A DNA stretch of 64,000 nucleotides. Source: Nissolia schottii. Lineage: Eukaryota > Streptophyta > Magnoliopsida > Fabales > Fabaceae. The translations under genes and the position numbers were made by a program. How positions within the stretch are numbered: position 1 is the stretch's first letter; every line of letters begins with the position of its first letter. Positions 13,041 through 25,230 of this stretch are shown here, piece after piece. Below the pieces are notes generated by a model that saw only the letters and a list, made by a program, of their open reading frames with translations, searched no databases and was not told where the DNA came from. Where the stretch lies: the NCBI GenBank assembly GCA_003254905.1, contig QANU01076285.1, forward strand, positions 76,004 through 140,003, read 5' to 3'.

Positions 13041-13753
13041 GGAATCTCACACAAGTCACTAATGCACTTTCAACCCTATTGGACCAAGTTAAAACATTAT
13101 GAAATAATAACTCTAAAAAATATTAATTAAATGGTAGGTCTTCATTACACCTCAAGCAATTAATTAGCAAAAAAAAAAAGATTCCTTTTATAGCTTTTCA
13201 ATGAATTAATTGCAGTTGGTTAATGACCAGCCATTCGCATGGGAACACCAAGATCCAAGAGGTCAAGAAATAATGCTGTCATTTGTTGTGAGCAACAGTT
13301 TTACTAGTAGTTATTCTTCATTTTTCCTCTGTTTTCGTACGACAAACATTTATCTAATTTTTAAATTACAAAAACAAATTGTAAGGAAAACCACAAAGCA
13401 GTTAAGGGAAAAAGATGGTAGATAAAATAATCGAAAAAAGGATAAACGAATTACACGCATCCAACTCAATTAATTAAATTAATTCATGTATACAAATAAA
13501 TCAAATTAACTGCGACAAAACGACACACACCCAACGCGAATCACTCTTTCAATTCGTTACTCTCAGGCACACCAAAAATTCTCCTTTCATTTTTTGTCTC
13601 TCTTTTCTCTCCCCTTCTTCCATCTCCTTCAACTTCAAACCCCCCACAAACCTTCTCAACCCAATTCTACTATTCGCACCATAAATCATATTAAGAATTT
13701 TTTTCTCTTTTCCTTTTTCACATTTTCTTCTTTTAACAAACAACAGATCTAAC
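13041..13753. other. Intergenic DNA and probable PDH E1 alpha promoter/leader
   Basis: This is AT-rich sequence without a gene, followed by a pyrimidine-rich stretch from about 13560 (TCTCTTTTCTCTCCCCTTC) typical of a plant 5' leader just before the ATG at 13754. No convincing TATA box was picked out. Confidence 0.45.
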
Positions 13754-16700
13754 ATGGCTCTGTCACGCATAGCATCATCATCATCTCATGGATCCAATCT
13801 TCTTAAACCCATCTCCGCCGCCTTATCCCTCCGCCGTCCGATCTCCTCCGACTCCTCCACCACCCTCACCATCGAGACATCCGTCCCTTTCACCGCCCAC
13901 AACTGTGACGCGCCCTCACGCTCCGTCGAAACCACCCCCTCCGAGCTCCTCTCCTTCTTCCGCGATTTGGCGGTGATGCGGCGCATGGAGATCTCCGCCG
14001 ACTCCCTCTACAAGGCCAAGCTCATCCGCGGCTTCTGCCACCTCTACGACGGCCAGGAGGCCGTCGCCGTCGGAATGGAGGCCGCCATCACCCGCCGAGA
14101 CTGCATCATCACCGCCTACCGCGACCACTGCACCTTCCTCGGCCGCGGCGGCACCCTCCTCGAGGTCTTCGCCGAGCTTATGGGCCGCACCGCAGGCTGC
14201 TCCAAGGGCAAGGGCGGCTCTATGCACTTCTACCGTAAACATGCCGGATTCTACGGCGGCCACGGCATCGTCGGAGCTCAGGTGCCGTTTGAGTTAGTTA
14301 CAGAGTTTGTTGAGTTAGTTAGCGAGTTTGTTAAGTTAGTTAGAGTTTTAGTTAGTAGCTAGTTATACTCAACTACTAGTCTGCATAAGCTCTTCTATTG
14401 CACTTGAATCTAACACTTTTCTCTAGTCAGTTAAAATTTTGCATTCTTGCATTTCTCTCTAATTTTCTCTTCATTAATTTATTTGGTTCTGTGGTCATGA
14501 TTTTTTATTTAACAGGTGCCGCTGGGTTGTGGGTTGGCGTTTGCTCAGAAGTACTCGAAGGAGGAGCATGTGACGTTTGCTTTGTATGGTGATGGTGCTG
14601 CCAACCAGGGGCAGTTGTTTGAGGCGCTTAATATGGCGGCACTTTGGGACTTGCCCGCCATCTTGGTCTGTGAGAATAATCACTGTGAGTGGTGTTTGGG
14701 GTGGTTTAATTTTGGTGCTTTTTGAGGTGGGTTCGGTTGGATTGGTCTGATTTGGTTTTGGTTTTTTGCAGATGGGATGGGAACGGCAGAGTGGAGGGCG
14801 GCGAAGAGCCCTGCTTATTACAAGCGCGGGGATTATGTTCCTGGGTTGAAGGTGAGATTGGGAGTTCTTGTTTGGCTTTGGTTTGGGTGCTGTTTTGGTT
14901 TTTTAGCTTCATGGAAGTGATTGGCTAGTGTCTTTGAAGTGATTGATCTGGCTGGTTGGGAAATATGATGCAATGTGATGCGTTTATACTTTTTACCCCG
15001 ATAATGTGTTGTTGTATAATGCCTCTATTGGGACGATGGATGTGTGTCTGGACTGTGGTTTACTACTAAAGGAATTTAGTTAAGTGGTCAATGAGCAATT
15101 CCTGTCAGATGGATTTGAATGAATGAACATTAAGTAACAGTTATGAATGGTTTGTCGGCTGAAATAGTTTACCTTAATACCCTATTCTGGCAATGTGTTT
15201 CTGAAAGCCCAACTGATGATTTAATATTTATTGTTGATGGAAATAATCAATTCCGTTATGTATTTGGATTTTAGGTTGTAGTGTTATAAAGATTTACTAC
15301 TTACGGGGTTACAGAGTAAGATTGTGTCAGATGTGGTATTTCCAAATTGAACATGATATTGTTACAAGATTGCGCATTTTGTGCTTATTGTTTAACTGCT
15401 TTATTTAGCTTACCCCTTGGTGTTTTCCATATTCTTTGGGTTGAATACTTGAATCAATGTTGAATACTTAGCTTACCTCCTCCTTGGGCTGTATTTCTAT
15501 TTCCATGTTTTGGTGTCTAAATATGTAGGACTATGTTGCTATGTGTTCCGTGTTTTGGTTGGACATAAAATTCTTTGCTACCATTGTTAAATTGTATATA
15601 TTTTGAGTGTGGTTTTGTACTTGTGTATAGCTTCTCTGCTTATCTACACACATATTAATTGAATAAACACGGTCTCTTTTTAATCAATCTCTGGACAATT
15701 ATCAATGAACATTTATGCTTTGTACAGGTGGATGGCATGGATGTTCTTGCGGTGAAACAAGCTTGCAAGTTTGCAAAGGAGCATGCTTTGAAGAATGGGC
15801 CCCTTGTGAGTAAATATATGTGCTAATACGTATACTTGAATCTCTTGTGGTAATAATTACAAGCAATTTGATGTTCTAAGTTGATCATCTGCAAATGCTT
15901 AACTGACATGACTCTTAGATTTGGAGGGATCAACCATGACAATTTTATTATTTATTGGATTAGTTTTGGCCTTAGTCTTAGTATTCTACATATTCATTGC
16001 TGCTAGTAATTGAAAGAATTCCTTACAAGTTGTGGATTAAGTCGTACCCAATTGGGCTTTCTTGCTGCTACTGTTGCATATAAGACTGTCCTAGTTATAA
16101 TTTAATAGATAATTAAATATCGCTTGACTGACGTGTAGGACTTGACATTATGTCTCGTATCTAGATAATTTATTTTTCTAATTTATGGAATTGATTGTTT
16201 GCTTGGAAATTCTTATTCCTGATTTCAATATTTGTTAGGAAATAGCTTGACAATATAAATTTTGTCATTATACAAACTGATGATCCATAGTGGTTAATAC
16301 TGAATTGTGGCACAGAGCGACCGACCCCATAAACCCATATGTGGGATAGAATATAGAGGAATGACCGCTATATTGAAAAATATAGGGAAAATGTGCAATT
16401 TTATACAACATTAAACTTCATTGAAGCATGGCAGCCGATAGGAGAGAGGGCAGCAGAGTAACAGATATGTGGAGCAAAGAATGTGAAAAGAAGGTGAAAA
16501 AAAATGTAAGAAACATAGGAACAGAGAGTCATAGGAACAGAGAATGACAGCATAGCAGAAGAACAACCAAGGGAGGGACAGCAAAGAGAGGGCCAGAGAA
16601 CAGAGAGAGAGGAGGAAGGAGCAAATACTCAAAAGTCAAGCCTTCAATCAAATGAGTGGTCGGAATCTCTGGAGTGGCTGGAATTTGTTGCCGTATGGAG

Positions 16701-18507
16701 GAAAGTGGTCTCCAGAGGGAGGAGCAGTAGTCGACAGAGAAGCCACAGTTGTTAATCGAAGTTGGGTGACTCGCACAGTGTCCAGAGGAAGGGGGAGAGA
16801 TTGTGTGCCAAAGTAAGAGTGGGAGGAAAAGTCGAGAAAGAATGGTGAAAACCCTAACTGCAAAAGAAGATCCTAGAATAATCTGTAACGGCGAGAAAGG
16901 AGGGCTATTTTTAGTTTTCATCCCTCCCTCACAGTCATGGCTGCTATACCTGTGATCTCACCTGCGACAGGCTGCAAATTCTGCCTGCCTTAAATGTGGC
17001 ACAAAGGAACTTCTGCCATGACTGCAATATGGTGGGATTTGCCGATATTGACTGCCCTGTAATGATCTAAGAGACCACTGAGGAGAATTAATTCATAGGA
17101 GGATTTTGCTAGAAAGTAGCTGAATGTTTTTGGTCATTGATCTAAGAAATGTATTGGTTCACTTTTGGATATGTTTCCATCTTTGTTCTTTTGTCTTATT
17201 TTATTTTAAACAGGTCGAGAATAATTTATTATTCAATACATTGCATTTTTCAGAATATGTTGGTGTTCCTTCCGGTTGATAAATTAAGAAAAAGGCTAAT
17301 TACTCCAACCCCAAAGGTTCATCGAAAACACACTCTCTCCCTCCTAGATTTTAAAATTACATCCACCTCCCTTATATAAATATTAGAATTTCAAAATAAC
17401 CCTTATCTTTACCAAAATCAACACCCCAAACCCTAATAACCCATCATCCATGGTGGCAGCAGCAGCCACCACCGCCACTCCACCACTTCCTTTCCCTCAC
17501 CTCTCCTTACCTTGTTACCGAGCTTCTTTCCGAAGAAGTAGAGGGCGAGTAGGTTGGATGCCAGATCCGAATCAGAAACAGCTTGTATGAGGAAGTCACG
17601 GTTGGCAGGGTTGGTCTGAGCGATGAGAGGCTATCGGGTGCTGAGGAAGGGCTGGCGGCTGATGAGGGGGCGAAGGGAGGGGAGGTGGGAATCGAAGAGG
17701 AGGCGGTCAACATAGACGAACTGGCTGAGATGGATGCGGTTGGAGAGGATGGGTTCATTGTCTGGGTCTGGTAGCTGCACGTAGGTGCAGGTAGAAGCCA
17801 CGGCTTGACCGTAAGTCGGGGCGGCTAGGGTGGTCGCTGATGACACAGGTGGTGGAGTGGCGGGGGGGCGGTGAGTGGGGGTGGTTGGTGGCTGCCATGG
17901 AGAGGGGGGAGATTGGGATGTTTGGGTTAGAGTGGCATTGAAAATAATTGAATAAATCATTAAGGGTATAAAAGTCATTTCGTACGTGTAAAGTGAGGTT
18001 AGTGTATGGTATTTTGAATAATTAAGGGAGGCAGGTGATATTTTAAAATCTAACAGAGGGAGAGTGTAATTTTGATGAACCTTGGGAAAAGGTTGGTATA
18101 ATTATCCCTTAAGAAAATGATGTTTATTGTCATATGTAAAAGCTATATGACTTAGTTCAGTAGTGGTGGTCTCTTTTTAACCTTTCTAACTATAGTACAG
18201 TAACATTGATTGCATGGATGAAAAAGATTGGTGTATTATATAGATAGCTTGATTTTATACTTGCTATCAGTAGTGTATGTTTGATTAAATTATGAAAATT
18301 TATTCTTTGTTTGATTTTGATTGATTTCTCTATCTTATTGATTATTCTATGCAGATTCTTGAAATGGACACATACAGATACCATGGCCACTCCATGTCTG
18401 ATCCTGGAAGCACATACCGATCACGTGATGAAATTTCTGGTGTGAGACAGGTTTGTCATGCTCCCCAGCATATTACTTCCTTTTATTTTAGTATTGAGGA
18501 ATTCACT

Positions 18508-18542
<35 letters not shown>

Positions 18543-19923
18543 CATTATCATCATTATTATTTGCTAATTTGATTATAGGAGCGTGATCCAGTTGAGAGAG
18601 TAAGAAAGCTATTATTGGCTCATGATATTGCTGCTGAAAAGGAGCTAAAGGTGGTTGAACGAAACTGGATTTCTTGCTTGGTTTCTTTCAATTGTGAACT
18701 GTGGTTTTTTTGAGTTGGTTATGTATAATAATACTATGACACTCGTCTTGATATCTGTGGCCAAATTTACCCTCTTATTTTTCTTCTTGAAGATGATAGT
18801 CCATGACTAGAAACTACATTCATTATTATGATGTAGGGCATCTGATTTGGCTTAAGCATTTTATTCACTAGGTTATATGTTTTCTGCTTCCAAATGTGTA
18901 CTTTAATGATTGAAATGGATGAGTCCTAATAGGGTACCCATCTGTTTACTTCACGATAGATCTTTACTATGGCAAACACTGTTCAAATGAGTTTCATTCT
19001 ATGTAAAACAAGTTCTGCTATGTGTAATATGAAATGGCCTGAATCATTTATAATATTTCATGGTTTTCTCTCAAATTTGTGTTTACAATTTTTATTTCCA
19101 TTGAATTTTAGGAATATTTTGTTGTAACAGTGTCTAGCCTATCATGCAAGTGTCTTGATATGTTTAGTTTGATGAAACGATTGAATTTAACACTATGCTC
19201 TAAAAGATATTATATTCACTTTCTTCTATTAGGACATGGAGAAGGAAATTAGAAAAGAAATCGATGAAGCCATTGCTAAAGCAAAGGTAAAAAGCATATA
19301 TTTTCTGTTTAATTTTTAGTTCATACTTTTTTATGATATATATTTGCATTCCATGGGGTTGCTGCATATGGTTTACAATCTTATTTGTGTTCTTTTCTGT
19401 CTTCCAGGAGATCCCAGTGCCAGACCCATCTGATCTATTTACGAATGTATATGTTAAAGGTTATGGGGTTGAGGTATTGATTTCTTCCCTATTCATTACT
19501 CATCATATGAATTTGTAGTATTATCAAATCAATGGCAAATTGCAGATTTGGCTGTCTTTTGCATTAAATTGAGGAAAAATTTGTTTTCATATCTGGGTTT
19601 ATATTGGCTTAAAATTTTTATAGGATTATTGATGCGGTTAGACAGTCTGAGTCAGTTTTTAGACAGTTCGTAAATCAAAGTGGAGGGAATGACAAGATAC
19701 TTGGTTTTTTAAGATTGCATAAATAGCTGCAGCAGCAGTTAGACTCAAGATATTAGTAACTAATATCAGTGTACTCATATAACCCACCCCAATCAACAAT
19801 GGTGTGAGTCCTGTGGTTAGGCTTCCCTTTGATGGATGGGTATTCAACCCTTTTGATTGGTGGTCTTCTGAATTGCAGGCATTCGGCGCTGATAGGAAAG
19901 AACTGAGAGCCACTTTGCCATAA
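13754..19923 (+). CDS. IAR4: Pyruvate dehydrogenase E1 alpha subunit, mitochondrial
   Basis: Alpha subunit of the thiamine-diphosphate-dependent E1 enzyme, which decarboxylates pyruvate in the mitochondrial PDH complex. Exons: 13754-14281, 14516-14684, 14772-14851, 15728-15805, 18355-18450, 18579-18650, 19233-19286, 19408-19473, 19879-19923; joined they give 395 residues with no frame conflict, close to the 389-393 of Arabidopsis. A Ser/Arg-rich mitochondrial presequence occupies about residues 1-35. The ThDP/Mg motif is GDG (201-203) through NN (230-231). [19 protein letters not shown] and the regulatory phosphorylation loop [16 protein letters not shown] (292-307) are intact, and the protein ends [14 protein letters not shown]. 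Exon 1 is strikingly GC-rich compared with the later exons. Intron 4 (2549 bp) holds a Mutator-like insertion. The symbol follows the presumed syntenic Arabidopsis copy. Confidence 0.96.
16315..17060. mobile_element. Possible insertion in PDH intron 4
   Basis: The stretch is compositionally unlike the intron around it. It starts with AGAGCGACCGACCCCATAAA and CCGCTATATTGAA, has a purine-rich core with a 130-codon open frame on the minus strand (16529-16921), and ends with GC-rich sequence containing GCAATATGGTGGG. Near-inverse phrases at the two ends (CCGCTATATTG versus CACCATATTGCAG in reverse) and a leader-like interior resemble the hAT element at 4677. I could not find a target-site duplication, so boundaries and class are uncertain. 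Confidence 0.35.
17293..18108. mobile_element. Mutator-like (Pack-MULE-type) element in PDH intron 4
   Basis: Long inverted ends of about 100 bp: the left reads GGCTAATTACTCCAACC then CCAAAGGTTCATCGAAAA; the right in reverse reads GGGATAATTATACCAACC then CCAAGGTTCATCAAAATT, and both continue into TAGATTTTAAAAT and CCTCCCTTA. A perfect 9-bp duplication TTAAGAAAA (17284-17292 and 18109-18117) flanks it, which is the Mutator signature. The 816-bp element has a GC-rich interior with gene-like sequence on the minus strand and no transposase. Confidence 0.85.
17511..17940 (-). pseudogene. Gene-like fragment captured inside the Mutator-like element
   Basis: Minus-strand sequence reads as one protein-like frame from about 17940 down to 17511, with a single in-frame stop about 35 codons before the end. 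Legible parts are [34 protein letters not shown] and [20 protein letters not shown]. It stops exactly at an apparent splice donor (AACAAG then GTAAGG, 17511/17510), as expected for an exon copied with part of its intron. I do not recognise the source gene. GC content is far above the intron around it. Confidence 0.5.
18510..18560. repeat. ATT microsatellite in PDH intron 5
   Basis: About 14 units of ATT with a few ATC variants lie just upstream of the exon 6 acceptor at 18579. Confidence 0.85.
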
Positions 19924-20880
19924 TTGAGAACTTTGTCATTCAAATATCTTACTGCCTCAGTACCAGACTGTTCAAAATAATTAGAAGAATAAAAGGCTAT
20001 AATACAACGGACGTCGTCTCTCTGCCTATGTGTATAGGAAATTTATTCTTGAGTAGCAATGGAGCAGAGATTCATACTTTTTTGTCATGTAAATCTTGGG
20101 GGATTTGACGGCCGTGTAGCGACTGTGATTGATGCAACTGTTGTTTTGCAAATTTGAGGAATTCATTGTGCACAACTCCCCCCAAAACCTATCTTCCTTA
20201 ATTGGTGGCAAGTTGTTGTCATTACTTCAATTATTCACTAGATTGTGTTTTGTCCTAACTGTTTCGAGTGCCAGGAATCCATGTCTCTTGACAATTTTGA
20301 AAATTGTCGTGCCTGCAATTTAATTGGGAATCGAGTTATTGATAGAGATGTCTTTTTGTAGCTTGGATTAATGTGTTAATTGCTATCTCAATTCTCTACT
20401 TTCATTGGCGATTTTTGTGGTTACACTGTATATTGTTTGGGAAAATGATAAGTATAAAATCATGGCTTTGGAACATGAACGATGATGAGGAGTTTATACC
20501 CGATGTTAGGAATAAGACAGTTTGTCGTCTTTTTTTTTTTTTTTTTGTACTCAAGGCATTTTCTGTCATTTTTTTTTTCTCTGATCAACTTTCTGTGCCA
20601 TGCTAATATTGTGTATTTGGTTTCCGGAGGACTGCAACATGTGATAGTTTCTGTTCACGAGGATGATTGTAATGTTTTGCGTAGAACGATAGTGGGATTT
20701 TATTTCTGCAGATGATCGTCTCAATTTCTCTTTGCTTTAAATCAAAACTTTAATAATGTGAGGAACATAAATAAAATTTTACCCTTGTTATATTAAAGAT
20801 GCACCAAACAATGTTGAAACAAAAGTTTATTGACGTTAGGTTATCTCTAATTTGGATTGAAATTTTCTTTTCGTCCCTCA
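19924..20880. other. PDH E1 alpha 3' flank, no further gene
   Basis: Probable 3' untranslated region followed by T-rich intergenic DNA, with T runs at about 20528-20546 and 20569-20578. No gene is supportable here. Confidence 0.5.
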
Positions 20881-20887
20881 TGGGATG

Positions 20888-21592
20888 TGTGGTTCGTGGA
20901 ATTTTTTCATATTTTTTAGAATGTAATCACGGGAATGTAATATTACTGGAAATGTAACACCCCTATGTTTAATTTAAGGTTTATAAAAATATTCTCAAAT
21001 ATCTTACATTTTCGGGAATGGAATGTTAAAAAGACAACTTGCTCTCAAGTTATACCTTGACAACCTTCATCACAGGACCACTACCAACCATTGTCGGTTG
21101 GCCGATGCCTTGCCATCGCCAACCAGTCAACGCCGGCTAATGCAGGACCACCTTTGGACCACCTTTGGCTGATGCTGGAGCATCGCCAGCCGACACTGAA
21201 CTAGTGCTAGTTGACGTCCGACCACTATGGCTGACATTTGAACATCATTGATTGACGTTTGATCATTGTCAAACATCACTGGCCGACATCGAACCACCAC
21301 TAATGCCAACAAACCACGGTTGAGCAATGTCAGATTACCATCGGTTGACGAGTAACCATTTTCACCCGACGTCGGATCGCCACCGATCGATGTTGAACCA
21401 CTTCTGGCATATATCATTTTGTCATGGGTATTTTTAGATAAATATATTGTATTCCTGAAAATGGTAACAATTTAGTTTGCAACCAAACATTTCAAACCAT
21501 ATTCTTAAAAAAGCTTTTTCTAGGAATAACATTCTTAGGAATAGTATTTCTGGAAATAAAAATAATTTTGCGAACCACATGCCTAGGGCTTG
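20888..21592. mobile_element. Harbinger-like relic with internal GACCACC-type repeats
   Basis: The left end reads GGGATGTGTGGTTCGTGG, and the reverse of the right end reads AGGCATGTGGTTCGCAAAAT. Both resemble the GGTTCGCAGA ends of the element at 11942, and both continue into ATTCCTAGGAAT-type sequence. The middle (about 21060-21410) is GC-richer and made of short diverged repeats around GACCACCATTGGCCGACGTC. End positions are approximate because the terminal bases and the target duplication are not clear. Confidence 0.5.
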
Positions 21593-21599
21593 AAGTGAT

Positions 21600-23218
21600 C
21601 TCAACACTTGGTTAAGGAAGAAGAGAGCTCCTATCACCTCACATCGACTTTGTGGTTCTATTTGGATTGAGAATTTGAGATTATTAAAACCCTTGTTGGT
21701 AAATCAATTAAATTAGTTAGACGAATTTGCGACCCAAATCAATTCTTATCAGCAGTGCTAGGTGTACAATAGAATTGTTGTTACTATATAGCCAACGTAC
21801 ATATACTTATGGGATACACTGAGCATGACGTGTGAACAAACATTTTAAACACATATAACTATTTTTTTTTCTATCTGCTCAACAAAACAAAAGCAACTAA
21901 TTCTTACTTCTTATAATCACATTGGAATAAAGCGAAGGTAAAATACCTGCCTTTGTTCTTTTCTTGCTTTCCCCCTTCTTTTGCAACCACCTGGACACGT
22001 CGTTGAACTTATTTATATAAATGTAGCTATTTCTAATATCAAGCACCGTCAATCCGCCAAAAACGCAACACACATTCTTTTTTAGTTCTGATAAGAATGT
22101 TAAGTACTCAACTTATTGATCACTTTTTGTACATTTTGTTTATAAAGTATGATAGTATAAAGTTTTTTCCTTTTTTCTTTTATATGATAGCATAGGTAAA
22201 GTTTCTTGTGTATTAAGCATTCATATACCTACTCGCACTAATTAAAAATATATTACAAACTTAAAAGTGTAGGTATAATAAAATATTAAAAAGTATATAA
22301 ATATTAAATGTTGTATGCATAAATAGGTGTAGCAAACACATGTTCGGTAACCATTACACAAAATTTTAAAATGATTAATTTTTATGCACTAATTGTGTAA
22401 GAAAGTTTTATAATATCATTCAATTATATGTTGTTATATAAGAGACTTTCCCATAAAAAGAAAAAGATAGTGGATGAAATACTAAACTTTTAACTATGTA
22501 AAAATACATGATTGAATGTTAATGTAAAACTCTTTAATATTATTAATGAATAGAAATTAATTTTAACTTTAAAGTAAAATACTTTTATTCATGTCCGATG
22601 TACATATTGAATGTTGATAGCGAGTATTTGCATAATGCTAGACTCCATGTGGTATTATTGTGCATAAACAAATTAATCTTAGCTTAATTTACATAGGAGA
22701 CCATTAAAGTGGGGGTGGTAGTAGCAGTACCGCTCTACTCACATGCAAAGAGGTGGGCAAAGCATGAGAAACTTGTTTGGGTGTTTCACAATCACTCACG
22801 GGTGAGTTGTAGCCGTCAGATGAGTGTGCTTTTGAACAGCGATTGATGATTGCGTTTGCATGTTGTTGTTATGGTACATTTTGCAATATTGCATTGCATT
22901 AGAATCTTCTTCGGATTATTTTCTTAGGTGGGTACCACTTTCTTTCGCCGTAGCACGGGCCACACATGAATTAGAAAAACAGAAAAAGAAAAAAGAGATG
23001 GGGTCCACGTGTTTCGAACACTGCATGATATTTTTCTGCAAAGTTCCATTTCCCACGTGGAAGCATCTTATGTTAAAATTTGGATGAGGACAGAAACCAC
23101 CGTCAGATGACACAGGATGCACCATTAACTGTGTGTACCAACGCTCAGAGTATCCAATGCTCCCTCCTCAGACACCATACACTTGTATACACATAACAAC
23201 AACAATTTCAGTTAATAC
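21600..23218. other. Intergenic DNA, no gene found
   Basis: AT-rich to about 22690, then a more GC-balanced stretch (22690-23160) with CACGTG-like boxes (GTCCACGTGTTTCG, TCCCACGTGGAAGC) that could be regulatory. No adjacent coding region explains it, and nothing is recognised as an RNA gene. Confidence 0.4.
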
Positions 23219-23228
23219 CCAATAATAG

Positions 23229-23672
23229 TTTTTTTTTGGGGCAAATACATATATGTGAGTTTAGGAGAGTGATATTCCGTATATGCGGGAGGGGAAAAAA
23301 ATTTACGAATGTATGGGAGCTTTACCTGAAATCGGCAGCTCCTGGGCCGATTTCAGAACCAAAAAAAAAAATTTTAAAAAAATGAAAATGGGGATGAAAT
23401 CGGCTGGGTGTGCCAATTTCATCCCTTTTATAAGAAAAAAAAGTATTTTGGGGATGAAATCGGCTTAGGGTGTGCCAATTTCATCCCCTTTTTTTATATA
23501 AAAAAATAAAAATTCAAGGGACTGAAATCGGCAGCCCCTGGACCGATTTCAACCCCAAAATCCCATACTTTCGTAATTAATTTATACTGCCCACATTTTG
23601 GAAAATAAATTTTTCCAAGGCCATGCATAGGTAAAAAAACCTTTTTTTTTCCTTTTTTTTTTGGGGGTAAAT
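23229..23672. mobile_element. Short element built of four AATCGG palindromes
   Basis: A 10-bp direct repeat CCAATAATAG flanks it (23219-23228 and 23673-23682). Inside are four consecutive imperfect palindromes at about 23329-23358, 23394-23424, 23452-23488 and 23521-23552, each pairing GAAATCGG with CCGATTTC or CCAATTTC across an 8-14-base centre, separated by A- or T-rich spacers. Both ends carry a T run next to GGGG. No coding capacity. The superfamily is not clear: the 10-bp duplication could fit a Mutator-like or a retroposed element. Confidence 0.55.
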
Positions 23673-23740
23673 CCAATAATAGTAATAAGCACTCGAAAAA
23701 ACTTTTAAGTTAATTTAATGATCTTATAAGTTTTAGTCAA

Positions 23741-24805
23741 TGTTATATCAAAATAATTTATTAGGAAATACAAGGGTTTAAAATAAGATTATTTAAGTAA
23801 AATATTAAAAAAAATGTCAAAAGATGAGAATGACTAATGAGTTGCTCAATATGAGATCTAATCATGCGACCATATCTTGATGATGCTAACCAAAAATGGT
23901 AGTCGACCTAGAAAGCTCATTATAAGTGAATTATACAAGGACATGGGCGTCAACCAAACGAATGAATAATAAGTGAGGCGACCCTGTGGGTGTAAGCCAT
24001 GCATAAATAATGGTCTAATGGTATGAAATGATTGACTAGTGTAAGGTATGTAAAAGATAAGATCATTGAGTCGATCTTAGTGACGATCCTATATAAGACT
24101 TTAACAATTTGCAGAGTTGGCAATAATGGTCATTTTGCGTCGTCTTATAAAGGAATGTAGGAAAACATAATTGCTGGCACCTCTTTTTGAAATCAATTAA
24201 AAAACAAGGGGAAGTTATTTGGAGCACAACATTTACAGATAGTGCGTGATGGTTATGAAGGAACGTGCACACTTCTGAGCAGCGGTTTGTGAGATTTTTG
24301 CTGAGTGGAGCGAGGTGGAGATGTGAGAGTAAGTGCCAACAGATCAATGGACACGTGGTGAGCATATGTGAAGACTTTGAAGCCTATAAATAGGACTCCC
24401 AGGATGAATCAAATGGGGAGAAACACACTTGCAAATTCTCAAGTACTCACAAGTCCATCGCGACGTCTCGAGTTTAGGAGAATGACCAAGTAATTCTCAT
24501 CTACTTGCTTTATGTTCTTTCAAATTCCATAGGATTAGTTCTTTTCTTTTCATTTCTTGTACTATTGTTGTTGTTCGTCAATTCGTTCTTATATCTGCAC
24601 AAATTATAAGTTTATTCAGAGTATTATTCGTAATTTCTCTCTTTCCAAACTCTCATTCTCACTAAAAGGGTCCACGTTGCATAGAAACTACATTGTAATC
24701 CCTATCTTCCCAAAATCTTTATTTGATTTTTGTGGTGAATGGTTCGTAAGAGATTATAGACCAAAATTCCCATAAAACAAAGTGGCATGGCCAGTGGGAC
24801 CCTAT
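23741..24805 (+). repeat. Fossil LTR, left (forward) arm of an inverted pair
   Basis: Starts TGTTATATCAAAATAATT and carries a promoter-like AGCCTATAAATAGGACTCCC (TATA at about 24385). It ends near AGTGGCATGGCCAGTGGGAC. The same sequence, clearly diverged but collinear over its full length, recurs in reverse at 25231-26300. It is an LTR of a Gypsy-like element judging from the gag-like start downstream. The divergence between arms suggests an old event. Confidence 0.75.
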
Positions 24806-25230
24806 CTGTGAGAATTTGGTTTGAATACTTATGTTTAACCTTATTTTATGCATTTGCGAAGTGGTACTATAGTATCGCAAATGTCTTCTTCTACAGATAT
24901 TAACACAAGTGAAGGTGAGATTAATTATGTTCACCCTTCCTTGCCTGTGTTGACAAATCCTGTGTTGATACAAATAGGACAAACACGATTGGGGTATAAT
25001 CCTCCAGGATATGTACCCCCAATAGGTACACAAGGGTGGAATATATAAATGTATCCTTACCAATATCAAAACCCTTTGTACACAACAATTGTGGTGACTA
25101 GTTTTCCAAATTTAGCCTATAGGGGATATGTTGCGCCTAATATGGTAGCGTTCCCAAATATGGCATGTGGGCTTAGGGGATGCCCCATTTATCTTGAAAT
25201 ATCGAGAGTAATGCCCACAAATAAACCTAC
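24806..25230 (+). repeat. Gag-like remnant between inverted LTRs
   Basis: About 425 bases of internal sequence. An open frame begins MHLRSGTIVSQMSSS at 24848; an HLRSG-type start is typical of the gag region of plant Gypsy elements. It is a short broken fossil; protease, reverse transcriptase and integrase are absent. Confidence 0.55.

Noticed and set aside
13786-14263. Minus-strand frames opposite PDH exon 1
   Set aside because: Product of extreme third-position GC bias; low-complexity Ala/Glu/Gly peptides.
16529-16921. 130-codon minus frame in PDH intron 4
   Set aside because: Hydrophobic Leu/Ser/Pro-rich translation of a purine-rich tract with no recognisable domain; treated as part of a possible insertion.
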